A DNA stretch of 64,000 nt, from NCBI RefSeq assembly GCF_001422815.1, contig NZ_LMMP01000052.1, forward strand, positions 69,501-133,500, written 5' to 3'. The translations under genes were made by a program, and so were the position numbers. The notes beneath the pieces are model-generated. The model was not told the DNA's origin. It searched no databases and saw nothing but the letters and a program-made list of their open reading frames with translations. This document shows, one piece after another, positions 44,426 through 54,176 of the stretch (positions within the stretch are counted from its first letter, which is position 1; every line of letters begins with the position of its first letter). The DNA is from Methylobacterium sp. Leaf91 (lineage in GTDB: Bacteria; Pseudomonadota; Alphaproteobacteria; Rhizobiales; Beijerinckiaceae).

Positions 44426-45721
44426 CTACCTCACATGCTCGAGCGGTTCGGTCCCGCACCACTCGGCCACGAACAACGCAATGGCTTTGGTGATGCGCTT
44501 CACCGAGGCGAGGCTCACGCGCTCGTCGGAACCGTGGATGTTCTCGCTGATCGGCCCATAGCAGAGGGCCGGAATCCGGTCGTAGAGGGCGTGGACGCGG
44601 GTATCGAGATAGCTCGGTGACATGAAGCTCTGAAGATCGACGCCCACGGCCCGCTTGTGAGCGGCGGCGAGTACGGCCTCGGCATCCGAGCCTTCGTCCA
44701 ACTCGTAGCCTTCCGCGAAGAAACCATTGAAAGCCACCACCGGTGGCGACTTTGCCAGGAACGGATCGGATCGGGCGAAAGTCGCCACCGCAGATTCAAT
44801 CTCTTCCGCCGCGTCCGCCGCCTTCACACCGGGATAAATGGCGATACGGCAATCGATCCGGCACCAGGCTGGGACGGAAGACGCCCAGTCTCCGCCCTCG
44901 ATCCGGCCGACATTGAGGTTGATCGGATGGGCCTCGCCTTCGAAATGGCGGCGGCCTGCCTTGCGGCCATTCCACTTCTCTTCGAGTTCGCGCAAGGCAC
45001 CGATCACCCGATAGGTGGCATCGATGGCGTTGGCGCCAGCACCCATCTCGCGAACATGGACCGGCGTGCCCTGCACCTCGACCGTGAACCACAGCACGCC
45101 GGTATTGGCCCGCACGAGCTTCTCGTCCTCCGGCTCGGGGATCAGCACGGCATCGGCGCGGTAACCGTGCAGATGTGCCATGAGAGCTCCATTGCCGGTG
45201 GATTCCTCCTCGACCACGGACTGGATCGTGACCGTCGCCGCCGGCTGAAGGCCGATCCGCCTGAGCGCATCGAGCGCGAACAGGTTGGCCGCGTGCCCGG
45301 CCTTCATGTCGGCGGCACCTCGGCCGTACATCCAGTCGCCCCGTATCACCGGATCGAAGGGCGGCTGGCTCCAGAGGTCGAGTGGGCCCGGTGGCACCAC
45401 GTCCACATGTGCCTGCAGAATCAGGGAGCGTCCCGTCTCGTGACGAGGCCGGTGGATGCCGACAACGATAGGCGCATCCGAATGTCCCGGTGTAATCCTG
45501 CCTCCGCCAGGATGCGCGGCGATGGCCGTAGAATCCATGCGGATTCGCTCCATCGCATAGCCGCGTTGCTCCAGGCACCGGAAGACATGGTCCTGAATCG
45601 CGTGCTCGGCGCCGCGCACCGACCCGAACCGAACGAGGTCCTGGATATGGGCGACCTGATCGGCAAATCCCTGTTCGACCGAGGCGGAGATGCGATCCGC
45701 GAGAGCGGGGTCGAGCGCCAT
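44426..45721 (-). CDS. M20-family metallopeptidase (ArgE/DapE type)
   Basis: The 431-residue zinc hydrolase shows the M20 metal ligands and catalytic acids: LQAHVDVVPP, GRGAADMKAG, VVEEESTGNGA and a C-terminal ENIHGSDERV. Family members are deacylases, carboxypeptidases or acetylornithine deacetylases; the precise substrate is not readable. A GAGGAG site sets the start at 45721. It is close to the PepSY operon in the same direction (75-bp gap), though a functional link is not evident. Confidence 0.87.
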   Translation of the reverse strand: MALDPALADRISASVEQGFADQVAHIQDLVRFGSVRGAEHAIQDHVFRCLEQRGYAMERIRMDSTAIAAHPGGGRITPGHSDAPIVVGIHRPRHETGRSLILQAHVDVVPPGPLDLWSQPPFDPVIRGDWMYGRGAADMKAGHAANLFALDALRRIGLQPAATVTIQSVVEEESTGNGALMAHLHGYRADAVLIPEPEDEKLVRANTGVLWFTVEVQGTPVHVREMGAGANAIDATYRVIGALRELEEKWNGRKAGRRHFEGEAHPINLNVGRIEGGDWASSVPAWCRIDCRIAIYPGVKAADAAEEIESAVATFARSDPFLAKSPPVVAFNGFFAEGYELDEGSDAEAVLAAAHKRAVGVDLQSFMSPSYLDTRVHALYDRIPALCYGPISENIHGSDERVSLASVKRITKAIALFVAEWCGTEPLEHVR

Positions 45722-45796
45722 GGATACTCCTCGTGAAAGCCTGTCGGGCAACCCTTCACATAGGCCTATCCGGACGCTCGGAAAATCGGCCCCGGT

Positions 45797-46135
45797 TCAG
45801 ACGAAGAACGCGGTGGCCATGGCGAGGGGAAGAGCGGCGATGGCTGCCGGACGGATCCAGGCCGGACGATAAGACATCAGCGCCACGACGATGAGCGCGG
45901 CCCCGGTGAGCGAGCCGAGCCATTGCACCGGACCGAAATTCCAGTTCGCCGTGACGACGGCGGCCGCGAAAGCCAGGGCGATGAAAAGCCAGCCCGCCAC
46001 ACGGAACGCTGTGTCGCGCCGCCGGGAGGGGCGCCCGTGGAACAAGGTCCGGCCATGCCGGTCCATGCTCAGGCAGAGGCAGGCGAGGCCGGAGAAGCTC
46101 AAGAGGGAGGTGAGGGAGACGGCAAGTGGCGTCAT
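45797..46135 (-). CDS. DUF3325-like small membrane protein
   Basis: The 112-residue protein has about four hydrophobic helices (for example VSLTSLLSFSGLACLCLS and VAGWLFIALAFAAAVV) and matches the small DUF3325-type proteins encoded after PepSY membrane proteins in iron-regulated operons. Its ATG overlaps the PepSY stop (ATGA at 46132-46135), so the two are coupled. Confidence 0.78.
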   Translation of the reverse strand: MTPLAVSLTSLLSFSGLACLCLSMDRHGRTLFHGRPSRRRDTAFRVAGWLFIALAFAAAVVTANWNFGPVQWLGSLTGAALIVVALMSYRPAWIRPAAIAALPLAMATAFFV

Positions 46136-47649
46136 ACGCGGGCGAAATCTCCGGTGGTACGGGCCGCTCTCTGCGATCCCTCATGGCACCCGAGCTTTCG
46201 CGCGCCGAAGAGGAAAATCAGTGCGAGCGCCACCATGGCGGCGTTGAAGCCCAGGAACTCTGTGCGCCATCCCGTCTGTGCCCAATCGACCAGAGGAACG
46301 GCCAGGAACAGCAGCGCGGCGGCATAGCTCATCTCGCCCCATGCCTGGCGATGTGGGCGAGCGTGGGAGACCAGGGCGGCGAGGAACCAGGCTGCGAAAA
46401 ACACGCCACCCTCCCAGGATTCACGAGCGGCCCATCCTGCAGGAATCAGACGGTTGGCGAGGAAGAGCGCCGCCATGCCGATGGGAAGGCCGAGAATCGT
46501 ACCGATATTGAGGGAATGGACGATGCGCCAACCGAGAGTGGGCCGCACGACCGCCTTCGGCGCCCGCGCCACGGTCCACAGGACGAGGCCAGTGGCGATG
46601 GCGGCACAGCCCATTAGGCCCGACAGGAAGAACAGGATGCGCAGGGCCGGCCCGGCGAAATGCGCCTCGTGCAGGCCGACGAAGCTCGTATAGGCATGCG
46701 CCGCCGGCTTCAGCGGCCCGGTCCGTTCGACCACCTCTCCGGTCACCGCGTGGAAGGCGATCTGCGGATGGCGATGGGCGAGCCCATGGGGCTCCTCGAA
46801 CACCGCCACCACGGTGGCATTGGCATCACCGGGATTGTTGATCGAGACCATCTCGAGCGGCTCGCTCACCTCGGCCTGGGCGCGGCGGATGAGAGGACCG
46901 AGCGGCGCCGGCTCGGCCGGCTTGCCCTCGGCGGCTCGCCAGGCCGGCATCTGACCGGACTCGACGTAGAAGCGTAGCTCGTCGCCCTTGTAGGCGCTCA
47001 CCATTCCCCACGGCATGTACATGAGCGCGAGCGAGACGATGCCCGTATAGGTGATCATCAGGTGGAACGGCAGCGCCAGAACACCGGTGACGTTGTGCGC
47101 GTCGAGCCAGCCGCGCTGGGCGGATTTCGAACGCCGGAAGGTGAAGAAATCGGCGAAGATCCGGCGATGGGTGACGATGCCGCTGATGAGGGCGACGAGC
47201 AGGACCATCGCGCAGATGCCGACGATCCAGCGGCCGATTGCTGGGAGCATCTGCAATTCGAAATGGAAGCGGTAGAAGAAGTCACCGCCCTGTGTCGCCC
47301 GGGCCTCTGTCGGCGCGCCGGTATCCGGATCGAGGAGAGCCTTTCCAAACTCGCCGTCCGGCGTGACCATCCAATAGGCGCCGATATACGGCTTGTCGGG
47401 CTGCGGCACGCCCACATACCAAGCCATCGCCTTTGGGGCATGGACCTTGAGATACGCGACTCCGAGTTCGGTCGCGCGAACCACGTCGTATTCCGCCTGC
47501 GCGCGTAATTCGGGCCGCATCCAGAGAGAGATGTCGGACTTGTAGTAGGTGGCAGTGCCGGTGACGAAGACGGCGAACATCACCCAGCCGGTCACGAGCC
47601 CCGCCCAGGTGTGCAGCCATGCCATCGATTGGCGAAAACTCTGCTTCAT
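46132..47649 (-). CDS. PepSY-associated transmembrane protein (iron-uptake type)
   Basis: The 505-residue inner-membrane protein begins MKQSFRQSMAWLHTWAGLVTGW, the hallmark of PepSY_TM (PiuB-like) proteins, and has several spans with conserved histidines (HTWAG, HNVTGV, GLHEAHFAG). PepSY-containing segments sit between spans. Such proteins are thought to act as ferric-siderophore reductases or to assist TonB-dependent iron uptake. It is coupled by ATGA overlaps to small membrane genes on both sides. No TonB-dependent receptor is present nearby. Confidence 0.87.
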   Translation of the reverse strand: MKQSFRQSMAWLHTWAGLVTGWVMFAVFVTGTATYYKSDISLWMRPELRAQAEYDVVRATELGVAYLKVHAPKAMAWYVGVPQPDKPYIGAYWMVTPDGEFGKALLDPDTGAPTEARATQGGDFFYRFHFELQMLPAIGRWIVGICAMVLLVALISGIVTHRRIFADFFTFRRSKSAQRGWLDAHNVTGVLALPFHLMITYTGIVSLALMYMPWGMVSAYKGDELRFYVESGQMPAWRAAEGKPAEPAPLGPLIRRAQAEVSEPLEMVSINNPGDANATVVAVFEEPHGLAHRHPQIAFHAVTGEVVERTGPLKPAAHAYTSFVGLHEAHFAGPALRILFFLSGLMGCAAIATGLVLWTVARAPKAVVRPTLGWRIVHSLNIGTILGLPIGMAALFLANRLIPAGWAARESWEGGVFFAAWFLAALVSHARPHRQAWGEMSYAAALLFLAVPLVDWAQTGWRTEFLGFNAAMVALALIFLFGARKLGCHEGSQRAARTTGDFARV

Positions 47650-47969
47650 GCAGGCTGCACCGCGTTGCCGAGGGCGAGCCAGAGACCGGCGCCCAGGCAC
47701 AAAGCCGGAAGCGCCAGCCCTATCGCCGCACGGGCGAGGGTGCGGGCGGAGAAGACCCAGATCACCGCACCCGCCATGATCGCGAAGCTCGCCAGGGTGG
47801 CGGCGGCAACGGCCTCCGAACGGTCGAGGGGCAAGGTCAGGGACAAGAAGGCCGTGGCAACGGCCGCCAGGGCATAACCGCCGAAGATCGCAAGGAGGGT
47901 CCGGCCGGCCACTATCAGGCGGTAGCGACCCTGCGATGGCGGTATACTCGGCTTGGTCATATCCGTCAT
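47646..47969 (-). CDS. DUF3649-like small membrane protein
   Basis: The 107-residue protein has about three membrane helices (LLAIFGGYALAAVATAFLSL, AATLASFAIMAGAVIWVF, ALPALCLGAGLWLAL). Its place ahead of a PepSY protein fits the DUF3649-type partner. ATG at 47969 or 47960 are both possible starts. The stop overlaps the PepSY start. It is the first gene of the three-gene operon, so the promoter should lie in 47970-48277. Confidence 0.72.
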   Translation of the reverse strand: MTDMTKPSIPPSQGRYRLIVAGRTLLAIFGGYALAAVATAFLSLTLPLDRSEAVAAATLASFAIMAGAVIWVFSARTLARAAIGLALPALCLGAGLWLALGNAVQPA

Positions 47970-48277
47970 CGGCGGTCGGCCCCGGTTTGCGAGGAAGCGG
48001 GCGCTCCCGGTCGAGGAGCGAATGACAAATGGGCTCAGCAACGCAGCGCCAGCAGAACCGATGGCCTCGGCGTCACGACAGTCGGCATCTTTGCTGAAAC
48101 GCCGAACACCGAACGCTATACAAAGCCTCGTCTTCCGCGGGCAATCGCTATGTTGTGGAATGATTCCAAGTACGATGCCTGGACGAGCCTGCAGACACGC
48201 GAGCGACGGGCAGGCGGCGCTTGCGAGCACGCGCGGCGCGCTTGTAGAACGCTGGCGGTGACGGAGAACCGGGCGCG
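47970..48277. other. Divergent promoter region
   Basis: 308 bp between the PepSY operon and the helicase-nuclease gene. No gene or clear Fur, Irr or other box was recognised. Confidence 0.4.
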
Positions 48278-51200
48278 ATGACCGATACGCTCGAGGCTTC
48301 CGATAGGGTCCGCACGCGTTGTGCTCTCGCCTGCACGGTGGTCGATCATGCCAGCGTCGCCTTTTGGCAGAATGGGGTTCCACTCATCCGGGACATCACT
48401 CTGACCAATGGCGGTGATACCGATCTCGCCGATGTCACCCTCCATATCAGCGCGACGCCGCCGCTGTTCCGACCTACCACCCTGACGATCCAGCGGATAA
48501 CCGCAGGGGGCGTGCAGCGCATCGATGCACCGGGTCTGCGGATCGATGGAGCGATCCTGGCCGGACTACTGGAAAGCCGGTCCTGTACGGTGACGCTGAC
48601 ACTAATGAGCTCGGGCGAGGAGAGCGAGTTAGCCCGAGAGGAGTTCGACCTGCGGCTCCTGCCGCCCTCGCATTGGGGAGGCGCGGATGCGGCGCCCGAA
48701 CTGCTCGCGGCCTTCGTCAGGCCCAACGACCCGGCCGTGGACGGCATCCTGCGCTCCGCTGCGGCGATCCTGGAGCGGGCAAGGCGGAGCACCGCCTTCG
48801 ACGGCTATCGCAGCGGAAGGAAGGCCAGGGCCTGGGAGATGGCGGAGGCGATCCACGCGGCGATGGCGGCCCTGCGGATTACCTACATCCTACCGCCCGC
48901 GAGCTTCGAACGCTCGGGACAGAAGGTCCGCGAGCCCGGAGCCATCGTCGAGCGACGGCTCGCCACCTGCCTCGACCTCACCCTGCTCTGGGCCGCCTGC
49001 TGTGAACAGGCCGGGCTCCATCCGCTCCTGGTTCTCACCCGCGATCACGCGCTGCTCGGGCTGTGGCTCGTGGACGAGACCCTGCCGGAAAGGGTCGGCG
49101 ACGACGCCCAGGCCCTGCGGAAACGCCGTGACCTGCAGGAACTGATCCTGATCGAGACCACCGTACTCACCGCCGATCCGCCAGGGAGTTTCGCGGATGC
49201 GGTGGCGGCCGGCGCGCGCTTGATCGATGCGGATGCCGAGTCCCCCATGGAGATGGTCCTCGATCTGCGGCGAGCCCGTCTATCCGGCATCTCTCCCCTC
49301 GACACAGGCGAGCCCGGCGCACAGGCGCCGGCTCCGGAGATGGCGGCTGCGCTCGTCCAGGCGCTCGGCGCGCCCCCATCCTTCGTCGAGGATATCCCCG
49401 CTCCCCGCCTCGATCTGCCCCGTCGCGAGCCCCGCGACCGGCTGGAAGCCTGGAAGCTGCGGCTCCTCGATCTGACCCTGCGCAACAAGCTCCTCAACTT
49501 CAAACCGGGCAAGGGCTCGCTGACCCTCGATTGTCCCGAGCCGGGCGCTTTCGAGGATGCCCTCACGACGGGCCGTGCCTTCCGCCTCGTCGCTCGGCCC
49601 GCCCCCGAGGCGCCAATCGACGGGTCGGGGCAGGAACGCGGCGAGATCACCGTCGATGTCGGATCGGAGGAAGTGGAGGCGCGCCTCACCGACCTGTTCC
49701 GGCTCGCCCGCGGCAGTTTCGAAGAGGGCGGGGCCAACGTGCTCTTCCTCGCCTTCGGCTTCCTCACCTGGACCCGTGGCAACGGCATGCCGCCTGCCCG
49801 GGCACCGCTGCTGCTGGTACCGGCGGCCCTGACCCGCGCGAGCGTCCGCGCCGGCTTCCGTCTCGTCCGGCACGACGAGGAGGCGCGCCTCAACCCGACG
49901 CTACTGGAGATGCTGCGCCAGGATTTCGACCTCGACATGCCGGATTTCGCCGAGGGCTTGCCGGGCGATGAATCCGGCATCGATGTCGAGGCCGTCTGGC
50001 GCATCGTGCGCACCCATATCCGCAACCTGAAGGGGTTCGAGGTCACGACCGAGGTGGTGCTCTCGGTCTTCTCTTTCACCAAATTTCTGATGTGGAAGGA
50101 TCTGAGCGAGCGGACGGACCTCCTGAAGCGCAGCCCGGTGGTGCGCCACCTCCTCGATACGCCGAAACAGTCTTACGGCGACGGCATGGGCTTTCCCGTG
50201 CCGGAACGTCTCGACGCGGAGCATCCGCCTTCCGGCATCTTTACGCCGCTGCTCGCCGATTCCTCTCAGCTCTCGGCGATCCTCGCGGCGGCCTCGGGCA
50301 AGGATTTCGTGCTCTTCGGCCCCCCTGGCACCGGCAAGAGCCAGACCATCGCCAACATGATCGCGCAGTGCCTGGCGCTCGGGCGCACGGTGCTGTTCGT
50401 CTCGCAGAAGAGCGCCGCCCTGGAGGTGGTGCGCCGGCGCCTCGACGCGGTGGGGCTGGGCGCCTGCTGCCTCGAAGTCCATGCGGCCAAGGCCCAGAAG
50501 ACGCACGTCATCGCGCAGCTACGCGAGGCCTGGACCGCGAGGGGCGGCGAGAACGTCCCCTGGGAGGACGCGGCCACCGATCTTCAGCGCCGCCGAGAGG
50601 GCCTGAACGGCGTGGTTGAGAGCTTGCACACCACACGGGCGAACGGCCTCAGCGCCCATACGGCCATGGCGCGGGTCATCGCCGACCGGCAGGCCGACCG
50701 GGAGGTTCTCAGCCTCGTCTGGCCGAAGGACGCGATTTCAGCGCCCGGCCACCGGGATAGCCTGCGCGCCCAGTGCGGTGAGCTTGCCGCCCTTCGCCCC
50801 ATCGTCGGGGACATCGCGAACCATCCCCTCCGGGGCATCGGCGCCATCGCATGGTCGCCCCTGTGGCGGGCCGAGATGGAGCAGGCTGTTCCCGAACTCG
50901 CCCGCACCCTGCCGGACTTTGCGACATCCGGCCAGCGTCTCGCCGAGGCGATGGGCCTGACGCCCCTCGGCCAGACCTATGACGGCCTGCGCGCGCTGTC
51001 CTCCCTCGCCATTGCCCTGTTCCGGCCGGAGGCGCGGATGGGCCTGCGCTTCCTCGGCCCCGGAGGCGCGGCTTTGCGTCAGGCCGTCGAGGCGCGTCGC
51101 ATCCGACAGCACGAGCTCGCCCGGCTGAACGCCCGGCTCTTCGTCCCCTACGCCTCCTCTGTGTTCGGCAACGACCTCGACCGCCTGCTGGCCGACTGGC

Positions 51201-54040
51201 GCGAAGCGAAAGCCTCGAACTTCTTCCTGCGGGGGCGGCGCCTCGGCCGGGTTCGCGACCTCCTCGCCCCCTTCGCGCAAGGGTGCGCACCGGAGGATAT
51301 CGGGCCAGACCTCGTCACCCTCGCCGAGATCAAGGCCCTGCAGGCGACAAGACCCGCTCCGACGGAAGTTCTGGAGAGCGCCACCGTGGAACTCGGGCAT
51401 CCCTGGTCGGATCCAGCGGCCCCCGCCGACCTGTTCACCGCTCCGATGGCCTGGGCGACGCGGCTCGCACCGGTCATCACCTCCATGGCGCCGCTCGTCG
51501 GAGGCCCGGACATCGTCCGCGCGAGGCTCGCCGCGTTCCTCGACACAGAGGATCGCAGGCTCGAACCTGGCGGCAGCCTGGCCTTGGCAAAAGAGGATTT
51601 CACGACGCGGAGAAGCGCCGCCGTGAAGGCGATCGAGACGCTCGGGCGTCTGGCCGGCAGGGCCAAGCCCGACCGCCCGGTGGAGACGGAGGGCGATTGG
51701 GTGGCCGGCACCCTCGCGGTTGCGGAACGCTGGCAGAAGGCGCTGCCCAAGGCGCAGGCCTGGGCGAGCTGGCAGAGGGCGGTGAGCGAGGCGACGAGGG
51801 CCGGGCCCGGCCCGCTCGTCGCCGCGATCGAGGTGGGAACGCTGCAGGACGACGCCATCCTCCCGGCCTTCGAGGGCGCCTATGCGCGCTGGTGGATCGA
51901 CCACGCGGCGACCGATGACATCCGCCTGCGCGACTTCATGGGCCAGCGCCACGAAGAGGCGATCCGGGGCTTCGGCGAGGCCGATTCCCGGCTCTCCGGC
52001 CTCGCCGGGGCGGCGGTGCGTGCCCGTATCGGTGGCGGCGTGCCGCTCGCCGACGCCTTTGGCACCGATCCCGAATGGGGCACCCTGGCGCGGGAAATCA
52101 CCAAGCGCGCCCGGCACATACCCCTGCGCCAGCTCTTCGCGCGCATGCCGAACGCGCTGACCCGCCTGACGCCCTGCCTGATGATGAGCCCGCTCTCCAT
52201 CGCCCAATATTGGCCGGCCGAGGCGAAGCCGTTCGACATCGTCATCTTCGACGAGGCCTCGCAGATCGCGCCGTGGGATGCCATCGGTGCCATCGCGCGG
52301 GGCAGGCAGGTGGTGATCGTCGGCGATCCCGAACAATTGCCGCCCACCAATGTGGGCGATCGCGGCGTCGACGAGATCTCGGACGGCCTCGACGTCGCCG
52401 ACCAGGAGAGCATCCTCGACGAGTGTCTGGCCGCGCACCTGCCGCAGAGGCGCCTCGCCTGGCACTACAGAAGCCGGCACGAAAGCCTCATCGCCTTCTC
52501 GAACCGCCACTATTATCGCGGCGGGCTCGTCACCTTCCCCTCCCCCGTCACCGAGGACCGGGCGGTGCGGCTCCAGTACGTGGCCGATGGGCTCTACGAG
52601 CGCGGCGGGGCGCGGGTGAACCGGCCGGAAGCGCGCGCCCTGGTGGCAGAGGTGGTCGCCCGCCTTTCGGACCCCGCCTTCGCGGCGGAGGAGCGCTCGC
52701 TCGGCATCGTCACCTTCAACGGCGAGCAGCAGCGCCTGATCGAGAACCTGCTCGATGCCGAGAGGCGGGGAAGGCTGGAGCTAGAGCGGTTCTTCGACGG
52801 GCGGATCTGGAAAGAGCCGGTCTTCGTGAAGAACCTCGAGACCGTGCAGGGCGACGAGCGCGACGTGATCCTGTTCTCGGTGGCGGCAGGGCCGGATGCC
52901 ACGGGCCGGATCACCGGACAGATCAGTTCGCTCAACCGCGAGGGCGGTCACCGACGCCTCAACGTGGCGATCACCCGGGCCCGGCGGGAGCTCGTTGTCT
53001 TCGCGTCGATGCGGGCCGACCAGGTGGATCTCGGCCGTGGCAGCGCCCGTGGAGTGCGCGATTTCAAGCACTTCCTCGCCTTCGCCGAACACGGTGCCGG
53101 CGCTCTCGAAACGGCGGCTGCTCCCACGGGGAGAGACATCGAATCGCCGTTCGAGGGCGCGGTGATGGCGGCTTTGGCCGCACGAGGCTGGACAATCGTA
53201 CCTCAGGTCGGGGTTTCCGCCTTTCGAATCGACCTCGGCATCGTCCATCCCGACGCTCCGGGGCGCTACCTCGCGGGCGTCGAATGCGACGGGGCGACCT
53301 ATCACCGGGCGGCGACGGCGCGGGACAGGGACCGTCTGCGCGAATGGGTGCTCACCGATCTCGGATGGCGCATCCACCGGGTCTGGAGCACCGATTGGTG
53401 GAACGATCCGCAAGGCGCCCTCGACCGGCTCGACACGGCGTTGCGGGCCGATCTCGACGCCGACAGGGCGAAGCCGGAGCCGGTCGCGACCGAGCCGGAC
53501 ACTCCCGATATCCCGCAGGTGGAGCCCCCCGGCCTCTATGAACCCGCCGACCTGTCGGGCTTCTCTCCCAATGCCGCGCGGTTCCACGAGGTGGGTTACG
53601 AGGCCACGCTGGCGGCGATGGCGAGCGAGGTGGTCCTGCGCGAAGGTCCTGTTTTCGCTGACATTCTCGCCGAGCGCTTGCTGCGCGCCCACGGGTTTGC
53701 CCGGATCACGGCCCGCCTGCGCCAGCGCGCTTTAGGGGCCGTCGATCCCCACTGCCCCCATACGAGCGAGGGTGAGCGCATCGTTCTCTGGCCGGGGGTG
53801 GCACCCGCCGGGCCGGTGAGGTTCCGGCCGGCTCAAGGGGATGGGCGAGCGCCCGCCGACATCCCGCTCCAGGAACTCGCCGGCCTCGCCCGCGACCTCG
53901 ATCCGGCACCCGGCGTCGAGGGGCGGATGGCCGCGCAGCTGGGCCTCGGCCGGATGAGCGAGGCGGTCCGCGCCCGGTTCGCCGAGGCCGCCTCGCTGGC
54001 GCGGGAGAGCGGAGCGCCGGCCCAGAAACCCGTCGGATGA
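48278..54040 (+). CDS. Hhe-like anti-phage protein: DUF4011 SF1 helicase with Vsr-like nuclease
   Basis: This 1,920-residue protein is a single-gene defence candidate. A transglutaminase-like segment (about 178-265, with C231 and H257) is followed by the DUF4011 signature WKLRLLDLTLRNKLLNF (392-408). An SF1 helicase core has Walker A GPPGTGKS (681-688), Walker B FDEAS (D1325, E1326), GDPEQLPPT and the motif VI-like NVAITRARRE near 1560. A PD-(D/E)XK nuclease of Vsr/MTES_1575 type follows at about 1620-1710 (SPFE, RIDLGIVHP, GVECDG), then a DUF3320-like end near 1770-1825. This order matches Hhe (DUF4011-helicase-Vsr) described in Gao et al. 2020. No mobile-element genes flank it. Confidence 0.84.
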   Translation: MTDTLEASDRVRTRCALACTVVDHASVAFWQNGVPLIRDITLTNGGDTDLADVTLHISATPPLFRPTTLTIQRITAGGVQRIDAPGLRIDGAILAGLLESRSCTVTLTLMSSGEESELAREEFDLRLLPPSHWGGADAAPELLAAFVRPNDPAVDGILRSAAAILERARRSTAFDGYRSGRKARAWEMAEAIHAAMAALRITYILPPASFERSGQKVREPGAIVERRLATCLDLTLLWAACCEQAGLHPLLVLTRDHALLGLWLVDETLPERVGDDAQALRKRRDLQELILIETTVLTADPPGSFADAVAAGARLIDADAESPMEMVLDLRRARLSGISPLDTGEPGAQAPAPEMAAALVQALGAPPSFVEDIPAPRLDLPRREPRDRLEAWKLRLLDLTLRNKLLNFKPGKGSLTLDCPEPGAFEDALTTGRAFRLVARPAPEAPIDGSGQERGEITVDVGSEEVEARLTDLFRLARGSFEEGGANVLFLAFGFLTWTRGNGMPPARAPLLLVPAALTRASVRAGFRLVRHDEEARLNPTLLEMLRQDFDLDMPDFAEGLPGDESGIDVEAVWRIVRTHIRNLKGFEVTTEVVLSVFSFTKFLMWKDLSERTDLLKRSPVVRHLLDTPKQSYGDGMGFPVPERLDAEHPPSGIFTPLLADSSQLSAILAAASGKDFVLFGPPGTGKSQTIANMIAQCLALGRTVLFVSQKSAALEVVRRRLDAVGLGACCLEVHAAKAQKTHVIAQLREAWTARGGENVPWEDAATDLQRRREGLNGVVESLHTTRANGLSAHTAMARVIADRQADREVLSLVWPKDAISAPGHRDSLRAQCGELAALRPIVGDIANHPLRGIGAIAWSPLWRAEMEQAVPELARTLPDFATSGQRLAEAMGLTPLGQTYDGLRALSSLAIALFRPEARMGLRFLGPGGAALRQAVEARRIRQHELARLNARLFVPYASSVFGNDLDRLLADWREAKASNFFLRGRRLGRVRDLLAPFAQGCAPEDIGPDLVTLAEIKALQATRPAPTEVLESATVELGHPWSDPAAPADLFTAPMAWATRLAPVITSMAPLVGGPDIVRARLAAFLDTEDRRLEPGGSLALAKEDFTTRRSAAVKAIETLGRLAGRAKPDRPVETEGDWVAGTLAVAERWQKALPKAQAWASWQRAVSEATRAGPGPLVAAIEVGTLQDDAILPAFEGAYARWWIDHAATDDIRLRDFMGQRHEEAIRGFGEADSRLSGLAGAAVRARIGGGVPLADAFGTDPEWGTLAREITKRARHIPLRQLFARMPNALTRLTPCLMMSPLSIAQYWPAEAKPFDIVIFDEASQIAPWDAIGAIARGRQVVIVGDPEQLPPTNVGDRGVDEISDGLDVADQESILDECLAAHLPQRRLAWHYRSRHESLIAFSNRHYYRGGLVTFPSPVTEDRAVRLQYVADGLYERGGARVNRPEARALVAEVVARLSDPAFAAEERSLGIVTFNGEQQRLIENLLDAERRGRLELERFFDGRIWKEPVFVKNLETVQGDERDVILFSVAAGPDATGRITGQISSLNREGGHRRLNVAITRARRELVVFASMRADQVDLGRGSARGVRDFKHFLAFAEHGAGALETAAAPTGRDIESPFEGAVMAALAARGWTIVPQVGVSAFRIDLGIVHPDAPGRYLAGVECDGATYHRAATARDRDRLREWVLTDLGWRIHRVWSTDWWNDPQGALDRLDTALRADLDADRAKPEPVATEPDTPDIPQVEPPGLYEPADLSGFSPNAARFHEVGYEATLAAMASEVVLREGPVFADILAERLLRAHGFARITARLRQRALGAVDPHCPHTSEGERIVLWPGVAPAGPVRFRPAQGDGRAPADIPLQELAGLARDLDPAPGVEGRMAAQLGLGRMSEAVRARFAEAASLARESGAPAQKPVG

Positions 54041-54115
54041 GACGGGCGGATCGACCGCCACGCGGCCCCCGTTTCGACCGCCATGGGACAGGGGTTTATG
54101 GCGGTACGCGACGTG

Positions 54116-54143
54116 AAAAAGCCCCGCCTGGTAAGGCGGGGCC
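54116..54143 (-). terminator. Rho-independent terminator of the 56-aa membrane-protein gene
   Basis: Read leftwards, GCCCCGCC and GGCGGGGC form a perfect 8-bp stem with a 6-base loop, followed by a run of T (AAAAA at 54116-54120 on the plus strand). It lies 34 bases after the stop of the minus-strand gene. Confidence 0.85.
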
Positions 54144-54176
54144 GATGGCGGTGGCGTTGAAGCTGCGAGACGTCGA

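Noticed and set aside
48278..54040. Assignment of the large helicase to the Mokosh system
   Set aside because: It lacks a phospholipase-D-like domain or partner gene; the C-terminal nuclease is Vsr-like, which fits Hhe instead.
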